5,521 nt of DNA from Chloroflexota bacterium. Lineage in GTDB: Bacteria; Chloroflexota; Dehalococcoidia; UBA3495. Location of the stretch: the NCBI GenBank assembly GCA_002697005.1, contig NZUD01000069.1, forward strand, positions 4,579 to 10,099, in the 5' to 3' direction. The notes under the pieces were generated by a model, which was not told the DNA's origin, did no database searches, and saw only the letters and a list, made by a program, of their open reading frames with translations. A program made the position numbers and the translations under genes. Within the stretch, counting starts at the first letter, position 1; every line of letters begins with the position of its first letter. Below, piece by piece: positions 1 to 5,483 of this stretch.

Positions 1-395
1 GGGTAGTTGAAGGGACCAGCAGCCCTGGGAACCAAGTCTCCCGGGTTCTCGCAGCCAGTGTCTGAGTGCTGACCGTACCGTCCCAGCATCTGGATTGGCT
101 TGCCGTCTAAGGTGTACATGATGCAGACCGAGGTGTTGCGGTCGGTGATGTAGACCACGTCGCCGGCAATGTGGATGCCGTGTGCGAACTCAAACGACCC
201 GTTGCCCCAGGAATCCGTAAGGTTGCCATCCCGGTCAAAGATCAACATGGGCGGGTCCTTGCGCTGGAAGGCGAAGACGCGGTCTTGGGAGTCGGTGGCG
301 ATGGCGCTCACCATGCCGAAGGTGCCGCCCGCAGGCAGTTTGCCCCAATTCTCGATCAATTCATAAGTGTATTTGCCGGATCCTACAGTAGCCAT
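1..395 (-). CDS. NHL/6-bladed beta-propeller protein, N-terminal part (runs off left edge)
   Basis: This is the first 131 codons of a gene read right to left; the rest lies beyond position 1, so the true length is unknown. The start ATG at 395-393 is preceded by AGGAGA (minus strand of 405-410) with a 9-base spacer. The protein has repeated propeller-type blades: residues about 28-65 (AIATDSQDRVFAF, then LIFDRDGNLTDSWG) and about 70-106 (HGIHIAGDVVYITDRN, then IMYTLDGKPIQMLG), with a third beginning at GPFNYP. The pattern of an 'x-D-x-x-D-x-V/I-Y' strand followed by 'F/Y-x-x-D-G' is that of NHL-repeat proteins, including peptidyl-alpha-hydroxyglycine amidating lyase-like and SMP-30-like proteins. 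No signal peptide or membrane segment is visible, so it is probably cytoplasmic. It starts 38 bases after the oxidase gene and is probably cotranscribed with it. The propeller fold is well supported; the activity (lyase, lactonase or binding only) is not determinable from this part. Confidence 0.8.
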   Translation of the reverse strand, partial: MATVGSGKYTYELIENWGKLPAGGTFGMVSAIATDSQDRVFAFQRKDPPMLIFDRDGNLTDSWGNGSFEFAHGIHIAGDVVYITDRNTSVCIMYTLDGKPIQMLGRYGQHSDTGCENPGDLVPRAAGPFNY

Positions 396-433
396 TTCGG
401 GTGATCTCCTTGTGTGGTTGTCTTTGTACTCGT

Positions 434-1549
434 TTACCGTCGGACGGCGTCCCTGTTGTCAAATAGCGCTTGCAAAGGCGAGATGCCCCCTAGGGTGTCG
501 AGGCCGATACTGTCGATGGTTGTGCGCCCGCAGATTCCCATGGTGGCAGCAAGTTCGTCCCGGAGCATCTCGATGACTGCGCTAACGCCGTCTTCGCCAT
601 TCACCGCCAGCCCCCAGAATAAGGGCCGGCCCATCAGTACGGCACGCGCTCCCAAGGCTAGGGCCTTGAAGATATCTGAGCCACGGCGGATACCTCCGTC
701 CATGTAGACCTCAGCTGTGGCACCAACCTGCTCTACAACCTCTGGTAGTACCTCGATGGTTGTGAAGGTTGTGTCCAGGTATCTGGTGCCGTGGTTGGAG
801 ACGATGATTCCCTTGGCACCTGACTCTGCCGATGCCCTTCCGTCCTCGCCAGTCATTATGCCTTTTACGACGATAGGCAATTTAGTCTTGCCGGCTAGCC
901 ATTCCAAATCGCTCCAGACAGAGGCTTGATCGCGGATGTCGGCAGGCCCTGCTGGTGCGTCTGCGGCAAAGGTCCATGAGTGAGTTCCCAGGTCGAGCTG
1001 GGAATAGTTAGGGGATTCTGGACCAACGTAGTTGTTTCGGATATTGCGTTCCCTTTTAGGCACAATCTTAGCGTCTAGGGTCATACATAGAGCACTGTAC
1101 CCGGCGTCTTCCGCGCGGGCAGCCATACCAAGGGTAAGCTCACGGTCTTTGAAGAAATACTGCTGGAACCAGATTGGGCCAGTTGCTGCTTCCGCAACGT
1201 CCTCCAAAGTCTTGGCCGAATGGGAACTCAAGATCATCAAGGTATCGGCTCTACCTGCCGCCCGTGCTGAAGCCAGTTCAGCGTCTGCGTGGGCTGCGCC
1301 ATGATTGCCGGCAGGGGCCAACATCAGTGGGAGGCTGATTTTGTGTCCTAGGACGGTAGTGCTTAAGTCTCGAGTGCTCACGTCCACCATCATTCGCGGT
1401 TTCATCATGATGGAGTCTAGGACCTCTCGGGTCCGCCGTAGGGTGATCTCGTCGGTGGCGGCTCCGGCTATGAAATCGTATTCGCCCTTGCCGATATTAG
1501 CTTTTGCTATCTCTTCGTATTCATAGATATTCACCGGGTCTCGTGCCAT
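434..1549 (-). CDS. FMN-dependent alpha-hydroxy-acid dehydrogenase/oxidase
   Basis: This 371-residue protein covers the full length of the glycolate oxidase/LldD/lactate oxidase family, a TIM-barrel fold that oxidises a 2-hydroxy acid to the 2-oxo acid with FMN. Aligned by eye to spinach glycolate oxidase, the FMN and catalytic residues are present: Q129 and Y131 (FQQY), T157 and D159 (MTLD), R166, K229 (VVKGIM), catalytic H253 and substrate-binding R256 (SNHGTRYLD), D284-G-G-I-R288, and G307-R308. Differences include F26 where most members have the active-site Tyr (Tyr24 of glycolate oxidase), H110 where glycolate oxidase has Trp108, and PAGN in place of PTA near residues 79-82. These suggest an altered substrate pocket. 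No signal peptide is seen. The start at 1549 has GGAGGA (minus strand of 1556-1561) six bases upstream, and an in-frame stop just upstream at 1586-1588 limits extension. Family assignment is firm; substrate and electron acceptor (O2 or a membrane quinone) are unknown. Confidence 0.95.
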   Translation of the reverse strand: MARDPVNIYEYEEIAKANIGKGEYDFIAGAATDEITLRRTREVLDSIMMKPRMMVDVSTRDLSTTVLGHKISLPLMLAPAGNHGAAHADAELASARAAGRADTLMILSSHSAKTLEDVAEAATGPIWFQQYFFKDRELTLGMAARAEDAGYSALCMTLDAKIVPKRERNIRNNYVGPESPNYSQLDLGTHSWTFAADAPAGPADIRDQASVWSDLEWLAGKTKLPIVVKGIMTGEDGRASAESGAKGIIVSNHGTRYLDTTFTTIEVLPEVVEQVGATAEVYMDGGIRRGSDIFKALALGARAVLMGRPLFWGLAVNGEDGVSAVIEMLRDELAATMGICGRTTIDSIGLDTLGGISPLQALFDNRDAVRR

Positions 1550-1582
1550 GAGGATTCCTCCGGGTATGAGCTTTGCGAGGAA

Positions 1583-1611
1583 AGTCTAAAAGCTGGGATG
1601 TGTGTAGTCAA
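1583..1611 (-). promoter_or_regulatory. sigma70-like promoter for the hydroxyacid oxidase operon
   Basis: On the minus strand there is TTGACT (complement of 1606-1611, 5 of 6 matches to TTGACA), exactly 17 bases, then TAGACT (complement of 1583-1588, 4 of 6 matches to TATAAT). Transcription would start near 1576, giving a leader of about 27 bases that just contains the GGAGGA ribosome site of the oxidase. Spacing and position fit well. This is a pattern match by eye, and the consensus may differ in the source organism. Confidence 0.5.
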
Positions 1612-1691
1612 TCGCGTGGCTGACATGAGGCTGTGGAGGCCATCAAACTTGCACGTGGTATCCTTGCTCTCGGTGAGCTCAGACGGCGGCC

Positions 1692-1699
1692 GGAGGTGA
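1692..1699 (+). promoter_or_regulatory. Shine-Dalgarno site setting the start of the MetX-like gene
   Basis: GGAGGTGA lies four bases before the ATG at 1704 and matches the 16S anti-Shine-Dalgarno almost completely. An in-frame TGA at 1674-1676 with no start codon in between leaves 1704 as the only sensible start. No convincing promoter on this strand was found in 1550-1691; CTGACA at 1620-1625 has only poor -10 partners. Confidence 0.8.
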
Positions 1700-1703
1700 A
1701 ACT

Positions 1704-2729
1704 ATGCCAAGCGGTAAGCAGGATTACGAGATATTTGAGGCAGGCGATCTGGACCTTCAGTCTGGAGAGACGTTGCGCGGCGCCAAATTGGCTTATAAGA
1801 CTTACGGAAGCCTGAACCGGGCCAAGAACAATGTGGTAGTCTTCCCTACCTTCTTTGGCGGACAACACACCCATAACGAAGGGATGATTGGCGAGGGCAA
1901 AGCTCTGGATCCGGACAAATACTTCATTATCGTGCCCAATATGTTTGGGAACAGCATCTCAACTTCACCATCCAATGCCACTCCTCCTTATAACCGCTCT
2001 CGCTTCCCCGCCATCAATCTCTACGACAATGTAGCTTGCCAGCATCGTCTCGTTACCGAATTATTTGGCATCGAGACAATTGCTCTGGTCTATGGTTGGT
2101 CCATGGGCGCCCAGCAGACATTCCAGTGGGGTAGCTTGTACCCGGAGATGGTCGAACGGATCGTACCGGTCTGCGGCTCGGCCAAAACCTCTCGACACAA
2201 TTTCGTGTTTCTGGAGGGGGTCAAGTCGGCGATTACAACCGACGTTGCATGGGCGGGTGGGTCTTACGATACAGCTCCCTTGAAAGGACTGAGGGCCATG
2301 GGGCGGGTCTACGCTGGTTGGGCAGTTTCCCAAGCTTTCTATCGTGAGGAGGTCTATCTGGACCTGGGATATGAGTCCCTGGAAGACTACCTAGTGAGAT
2401 TTTGGGAGGCTAGGAGGACCGGCTCCGATGCGAACGACCTGTTGGCCATGATTCGTACCTGGCAGAATGCTGACATCAGCAACAATCATGTCTACGATGG
2501 AGATTTTAGAGGGGCTCTTAACTCGATCAAATGTAAAGCCATCGTGATGCCAGGAAGGACCGACTTGTACTTTCCGCCGGAAGACAACGAGATTGAAGTC
2601 GCCCTCATGCCAAATGCAGAACTTAGGCCAATAGAGTCCATTTGGGGCCATCTGGCTGGAGGGCCTGGATTCAACCCAGTTGACTCAAAATTCGTAGACG
2701 AAGCGCTGAAAGAGATATTGGCTCATTGA
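1704..2729 (+). CDS. MetX-like alpha/beta-hydrolase-fold protein (homoserine O-acetyltransferase family)
   Basis: This 341-residue protein has the alpha/beta hydrolase fold and follows MetX (homoserine O-acetyltransferase) along its length: LAYKTYG then LNRAKNNVVVFP (27-48), GEGKALDPDKYF (63-74, MetX 'GPGKALDTDRYF'), NMFGNSISTSPSN (79-91), nucleophile elbow GWSMGAQQ with Ser133, D287 in GRTDLYFPPEDNE, and H316 in WGHLAGGPG. The Ser-Asp-His triad is therefore complete. It is somewhat shorter than typical MetX (about 370 residues), and the elbow is GWSMGA rather than the MetX signature GGSMGG. MetX family members transfer an acetyl group from acetyl-CoA to an amino-acid hydroxyl through an acyl-serine. 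Many relatives annotated this way in catabolic clusters are hydrolases or acyltransferases of unknown substrate. No methionine or cysteine synthesis gene is nearby, so a methionine role is not supported and I give no gene symbol. It is read divergently from the oxidase and lies upstream of the transporter. Confidence 0.88.
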   Translation: MPSGKQDYEIFEAGDLDLQSGETLRGAKLAYKTYGSLNRAKNNVVVFPTFFGGQHTHNEGMIGEGKALDPDKYFIIVPNMFGNSISTSPSNATPPYNRSRFPAINLYDNVACQHRLVTELFGIETIALVYGWSMGAQQTFQWGSLYPEMVERIVPVCGSAKTSRHNFVFLEGVKSAITTDVAWAGGSYDTAPLKGLRAMGRVYAGWAVSQAFYREEVYLDLGYESLEDYLVRFWEARRTGSDANDLLAMIRTWQNADISNNHVYDGDFRGALNSIKCKAIVMPGRTDLYFPPEDNEIEVALMPNAELRPIESIWGHLAGGPGFNPVDSKFVDEALKEILAH

Positions 2730-2860
2730 GGCAGCACTGAGTAGTGGTAAACGGAAAATATGCGCGTTATGGTTGATTAATGGAATCTGTGTGTTTGATA
2801 ACATATGCAGATGATTATTCGCTATGGTCGGGCTAAGACCTTCTACTTCAAGATACATAG
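2730..2860. other. 131-base intergenic region, AT-richer, before the MFS gene
   Basis: This gap is visibly richer in A and T than the flanking genes. It holds no credible ORF and no strong terminator; the only hairpin candidate after the MetX-like stop is a 4-bp stem (CACT-GAGT-AGTG, 2736-2747) with no T-run. A weak promoter-like pair, TTGATT at 2773-2778 and GATAAC at 2797-2802 with 18 bases between, could drive the transporter, but each half matches consensus at only 4 of 6 positions. The transporter may instead be read through from the upstream gene. Confidence 0.35.
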
Positions 2861-4138
2861 ATGCTGAACCGGGTGCCTTTGGCACGGAAGATTGGAGGCG
2901 CTTATTATGGCTGGCGTGTGCTGGCGGCCACTTTCTTGCTGGGGACGTTGTCCGGCGGGATATTCTCTAACAGCAATGCAATCTTCTTTGGCCCGATTCA
3001 GCGAGATCTGGGTCTGAATAGCGCGCAAACTTCTTTGATCTTTAGCTTAGTTAGGGCTGAAGGCAGCATTGCAGGCCCTGTCGTGGGTCGGTTAGTTGAC
3101 CGGTTTGGCTCACGACCGATGATTGTTTTCGGTGGGCTTTTGGCCAGTTTCGGTTTCATCGCCCTTCACTGGGTGCACAACTATGTGCTCTTTATAGTCG
3201 TATTTGTGGGAGTGGTGGGAGTCGGCAAGAGTTCAGGGCTGGGACAGGTGCTGATTAGCGCGGTCAACCGGTGGTTTATCCGCCGCCGCTCGCTAGCTAT
3301 GTCGATCTGCATCACTGGGTTCTCCTCAGGTGGAGCAGCCATATTGCCGCTGATAACCCTTGGAGTCAGTACGATCGGCTGGCGCGATGTGATGCTGTTC
3401 TCCGGCATATTCATGGGCCTGATTGTTATACCCCTGGCATCGTTAGTGCGACACTCGCCGGAGCGGATGGGTATCGGACCCGACCTCCCATTCCCACAAG
3501 AGGGCGAAGAAGACGCACGGCCGGCACTCGTTGATTTCACGGTACGCCAAGCTTTGCGGACCAGGTCCTACTGGGTCTTGTTCGCTGGTTCAGTGCTTAG
3601 GATCAGTCTCTGGGGAACCGTGTCCGTCCATGCGGTGCAGATGTTTGTCTGGAAGGGAATGTCAGATGAGATGGCGGGCATCATGTTCTCTATGATGTTC
3701 CTTTTGTCCATCCCGTTGCGGCTGATGGTGGGGTTCTTGGGAGACAGGTTCCCGCTACAGCCAATGATGGGCGGAGGGATGGGCGCAGCGGCCTTGGCAA
3801 TGCTGGCGATGCTGACAGTTGACGGGAATATAGCCGTTTATTTGTTTGTGGTTCTGATGGCCATTGAGCAAGGGACCAGTTCTCTGAACTGGGTGTCTTT
3901 GGGCAATTTCTTTGGTCGAACTAGCTTTGCAACATTGATGGGAATGATCAGCGTGGTTTTCAATATCGGCATGCTAATCTCGCCGATCTATGCCGGGCTC
4001 ATCTTCGACCGCACCGAAAGCTATACCTTGGTGCTTCTCTCGTTCCTGCCAATCTATCTTGCTGCCGGAGTGTTCTTCTTGATTACGCGGAAGCCCAGCG
4101 CTCCGGTACCGGAGCGGGAAGCGGTCTACGGACGTTGA
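2861..4138 (+). CDS. MFS transporter, monocarboxylate/oxalate-formate (MCT/OxlT-like) type
   Basis: This 425-residue inner-membrane protein has about twelve hydrophobic segments in two halves (roughly residues 17-195 and 236-408), joined by a charged loop containing PQEGEEDARP (212-221). MFS signature motif A is clear after helix 2, at G76-R-L-V-D-R-F-G-S-R-P86, and a degenerate copy, GFLGDRF (291-297), follows helix 8. Other typical family marks are NRWFIRRRSLAMSICITGFSSGG (positions 136-158; WF-xx-RR then G-x-S-x-G) and GWRD (173-176). This style belongs to the MCT/OxlT branch, which carries small mono- or dicarboxylates by proton symport or anion exchange; the actual substrate is an inference. 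Start: an in-frame TAG at 2858-2860 sits directly before the ATG, so no earlier start exists. No clear Shine-Dalgarno precedes it, unlike every other gene here. It follows the MetX-like gene by 131 bases and converges with the isomerase-like gene 41 bases away. Confidence 0.93.
   Translation: MLNRVPLARKIGGAYYGWRVLAATFLLGTLSGGIFSNSNAIFFGPIQRDLGLNSAQTSLIFSLVRAEGSIAGPVVGRLVDRFGSRPMIVFGGLLASFGFIALHWVHNYVLFIVVFVGVVGVGKSSGLGQVLISAVNRWFIRRRSLAMSICITGFSSGGAAILPLITLGVSTIGWRDVMLFSGIFMGLIVIPLASLVRHSPERMGIGPDLPFPQEGEEDARPALVDFTVRQALRTRSYWVLFAGSVLRISLWGTVSVHAVQMFVWKGMSDEMAGIMFSMMFLLSIPLRLMVGFLGDRFPLQPMMGGGMGAAALAMLAMLTVDGNIAVYLFVVLMAIEQGTSSLNWVSLGNFFGRTSFATLMGMISVVFNIGMLISPIYAGLIFDRTESYTLVLLSFLPIYLAAGVFFLITRKPSAPVPEREAVYGR
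4099..4116. repeat. perfect 18-base palindrome within the 3' end of the MFS gene
   Basis: The sequence CGCTCCGGTACCGGAGCG equals its own reverse complement. It falls on codons 413-419 of the transporter (Ser-Ala-Pro-Val-Pro-Glu-Arg), in the cytoplasmic tail after the last helix, 20 bases before the stop codon. As RNA it could fold a 7-bp GC-rich stem with a GUAC loop on either strand. No T-run follows on the plus strand, so it is not a classical intrinsic terminator. It could slow or end convergent transcription, protect the mRNA 3' end, bind a dimeric protein, or be chance. Confidence 0.6.
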
Positions 4139-4179
4139 CCCGCCGTGAGACGCCCTTTGCTCAGATTTGAAGTATAAAC
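4139..4179. other. 41-base convergent gap between MFS and isomerase-like genes
   Basis: The two stop codons face each other across 41 bases. I looked for a bidirectional terminator here and see no stem followed by a T-run in either direction. The only strong hairpin nearby is the palindrome at 4099-4116 inside the transporter gene. Confidence 0.5.
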
Positions 4180-4995
4180 CTAGCCTAGATTCCTGAGGAG
4201 GCTGCCGAAACCCTGGATGGCTTCGGTCCAACCGATGCGACGCAGCGCCAGCCAGATGGTGGCCTGGTTGACTGAGATTACCGTTTTGCCCAACTGCTTT
4301 TCCAGGGGTTCCACAGCGTCCAATCCCCTCCAGGCGGTGCCGGGCAGAAATACGGTGTCGGCTTCGTCTTTCACCACTGTTGGCACAAAGTCGATGATGG
4401 TCTGGACTGATTCTTCCTCTATCTCCAAGGGGTTCATGGAGTCCTGCATCCACGGTTCGCCGTCGGCGCTCAATACCTCGAATCCGGACTCTTCTAGCAG
4501 TGGCTTTAGCCGGTGGCGAAGATGGAAATGCCGGTAGGGCCCTGCGATGCTAAGCCGCTTGGAGCCCATGAAATTGAACGCCTCGATGCAGGCTCCTACG
4601 GCTGTGATGGACTCTACTCCGCTGGCTAGTTGCATCTCCTTCGACATCTCACGGTCGAATTGGATGTATCCTTTGTGGTACGTGCCTGATGTGCAGGCGT
4701 AAACCAGGATGTCTGGTTTGATGTTGGACAGGGAACGGGCACCTCGGCTGACGTCCTCATTCATCTTATCGGCATCGAATCCAAACAGGGCAGTGTCTAC
4801 CGTAGCCGCCTCTTCGCTGGAGATACTGATCTGGTGGCCGGTGTTCTCGGAGGACTTGGGCTGAGAACCCCAGTCACCGTTGAACATCCGCTCGAAGTGG
4901 ACGGTGATCTCTGGCGGCAAAACTCGGTAGAAGTCAGGTTCCACCACTGGGTTGGTGGCGGGTACTAACGCTCCGATTCGCTTGGTTTCTGGCAT
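4180..4995 (-). CDS. Asp/Glu racemase-superfamily protein, maleate cis-trans isomerase/arylmalonate decarboxylase-like
   Basis: This 271-residue protein has the two-lobed fold of the aspartate/glutamate racemase superfamily, branch of maleate isomerase and arylmalonate decarboxylase. Marks in order: RIGALVPATNPVVEPDF (6-22) with the substrate-loop Asn15, VYACTSGT (98-105) with Cys101 at the first catalytic position (Cys76 of Nocardia farcinica maleate isomerase), SIAGPYRHFHLRHRLKPLL (149-167; normally 'TPY...'), VFLPGTAWRGLDAVEPLE (215-232), and SVNQATIWLALR (241-252; family 'S-NQA-W--LR'). At the second catalytic position, where relatives have Cys in an S-C-T-N-like motif, this protein has Gly219 (PGT). 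It therefore has one catalytic Cys, which argues against a two-base racemase and leaves isomerase, lyase/decarboxylase or hydrolase-like chemistry open. The start at 4995 has AAGGA (minus strand of 5005-5009) nine bases upstream. It begins 32 bases after the VOC gene and is probably cotranscribed with it. Superfamily is firm; reaction is uncertain. Confidence 0.9.
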   Translation of the reverse strand: MPETKRIGALVPATNPVVEPDFYRVLPPEITVHFERMFNGDWGSQPKSSENTGHQISISSEEAATVDTALFGFDADKMNEDVSRGARSLSNIKPDILVYACTSGTYHKGYIQFDREMSKEMQLASGVESITAVGACIEAFNFMGSKRLSIAGPYRHFHLRHRLKPLLEESGFEVLSADGEPWMQDSMNPLEIEEESVQTIIDFVPTVVKDEADTVFLPGTAWRGLDAVEPLEKQLGKTVISVNQATIWLALRRIGWTEAIQGFGSLLRNLG

Positions 4996-5027
4996 GTTTA
5001 GCTTTCCTTCTGCGGTTGGTAAGAGGC

Positions 5028-5483
5028 TTAATCCGCGGCGCCAGCGGCTTTGGCGGGGGCCGCCTCGGTCAACTCATAGAGGGTGCTGCGGGCGCGAATC
5101 TGCTCGTCCCAGCCTCGGAACCGGAGATCGATCATGAGCCCGTCGGGGCCCTTGTATTTACGGTTTGCCTTGCTGCTTCCGGGACACTCGGTGCCGCCGT
5201 TGTCCTCCACTGTGGACACTGCATCATCTAGGTCGTCCACATAGAATCCGATGTGGTGAACACCCTTCACTGTAGAGGAGCCTTCACCTAGGTTGGGAGC
5301 GTCTTCAGAGCCCATCTTCAAGATAGCGAAATAGATGTACCCGTCAGTGAGCCACACTCCTTCTTCGCCGGTTTCCGCGGGAGTGCGGCGCAGCTCGTCC
5401 AAGCCAAACACATTTTTGTACCACTCGGCGGTCTCAGATGGGTTTTCCGTTTGCAGGGCGATGTGCTTGATTCGATTGGCCAT
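5028..5483 (-). CDS. VOC-superfamily (glyoxalase/bleomycin-resistance/dioxygenase fold) protein
   Basis: This 151-residue protein has the paired beta-alpha-beta-beta-beta modules of the VOC superfamily. Module 1 begins RIKHIALQTENPSETAEWYKNVFGL (4-28) and module 2 begins GVHHIGFYVDDLDDAVSTVEDNG (74-96), ending with GPDGLMIDLR (112-121). Candidate metal ligands are His7, His77 and Asp119; the last position is more often Glu in the family, and I cannot place the fourth ligand (module 1 strand YIYFAIL has no Glu or Gln). VOC enzymes are usually small soluble metalloenzymes (lactoylglutathione lyase, epimerases, extradiol dioxygenases), but some bind without catalysis. The tail (residues about 140-151) is Ala-rich and probably disordered. 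The start at 5483 has GGAGGA (minus strand of 5487-5492) three bases upstream. It is the first visible gene of the leftward operon with the isomerase-like gene. Fold is confident; the reaction is not assignable. Confidence 0.9.
   Translation of the reverse strand: MANRIKHIALQTENPSETAEWYKNVFGLDELRRTPAETGEEGVWLTDGYIYFAILKMGSEDAPNLGEGSSTVKGVHHIGFYVDDLDDAVSTVEDNGGTECPGSSKANRKYKGPDGLMIDLRFRGWDEQIRARSTLYELTEAAPAKAAGAAD

Noticed and set aside
1550..1560. Inverted repeat GAGGA-T-TCCTC overlapping the oxidase ribosome site
   Set aside because: The arms allow only a 4-bp stem with a 3-base loop, too weak to suggest ribosome-site masking, and Shine-Dalgarno sequences make such repeats common by chance.
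1633..1815. Small plus-strand frame from a GTG in the divergent region (begins VEAIKLARGILALGEL)
   Set aside because: The first residues look helix-like, but there is no ribosome site, and most of the frame overlaps the start of the MetX-like gene in another frame.
1608..1874. 88-codon minus-strand frame across the divergent region
   Set aside because: It is antisense to the MetX-like start, has no recognisable family features, and covers the oxidase promoter candidate.
2736..2747. CACT-GAGT-AGTG hairpin after the MetX-like gene as a terminator
   Set aside because: It has only four base pairs, is not GC-rich, and lacks a following T-run.
3181..3540. 119-codon open frame on the minus strand inside the transporter gene
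   Set aside because: It is antisense to helices of a clear MFS protein; the composition, rich in Thr, Ser and Pro, is what antisense of hydrophobic codons gives, and no ribosome site supports it.
4179..4188. Direct repeat CCTAG-CCTAG at the isomerase-like stop codon
   Set aside because: It is only two copies of a five-base unit partly inside a coding end, with no wider repeat around it.
3974..4453. 159-codon open frame on the minus strand across the convergent gap
   Set aside because: It overlaps the 3' ends of two well-supported genes in other frames, and its translation (rich in Arg, His, Gly, Ser) resembles no protein family and looks like a frame-shifted shadow of the isomerase-like gene.
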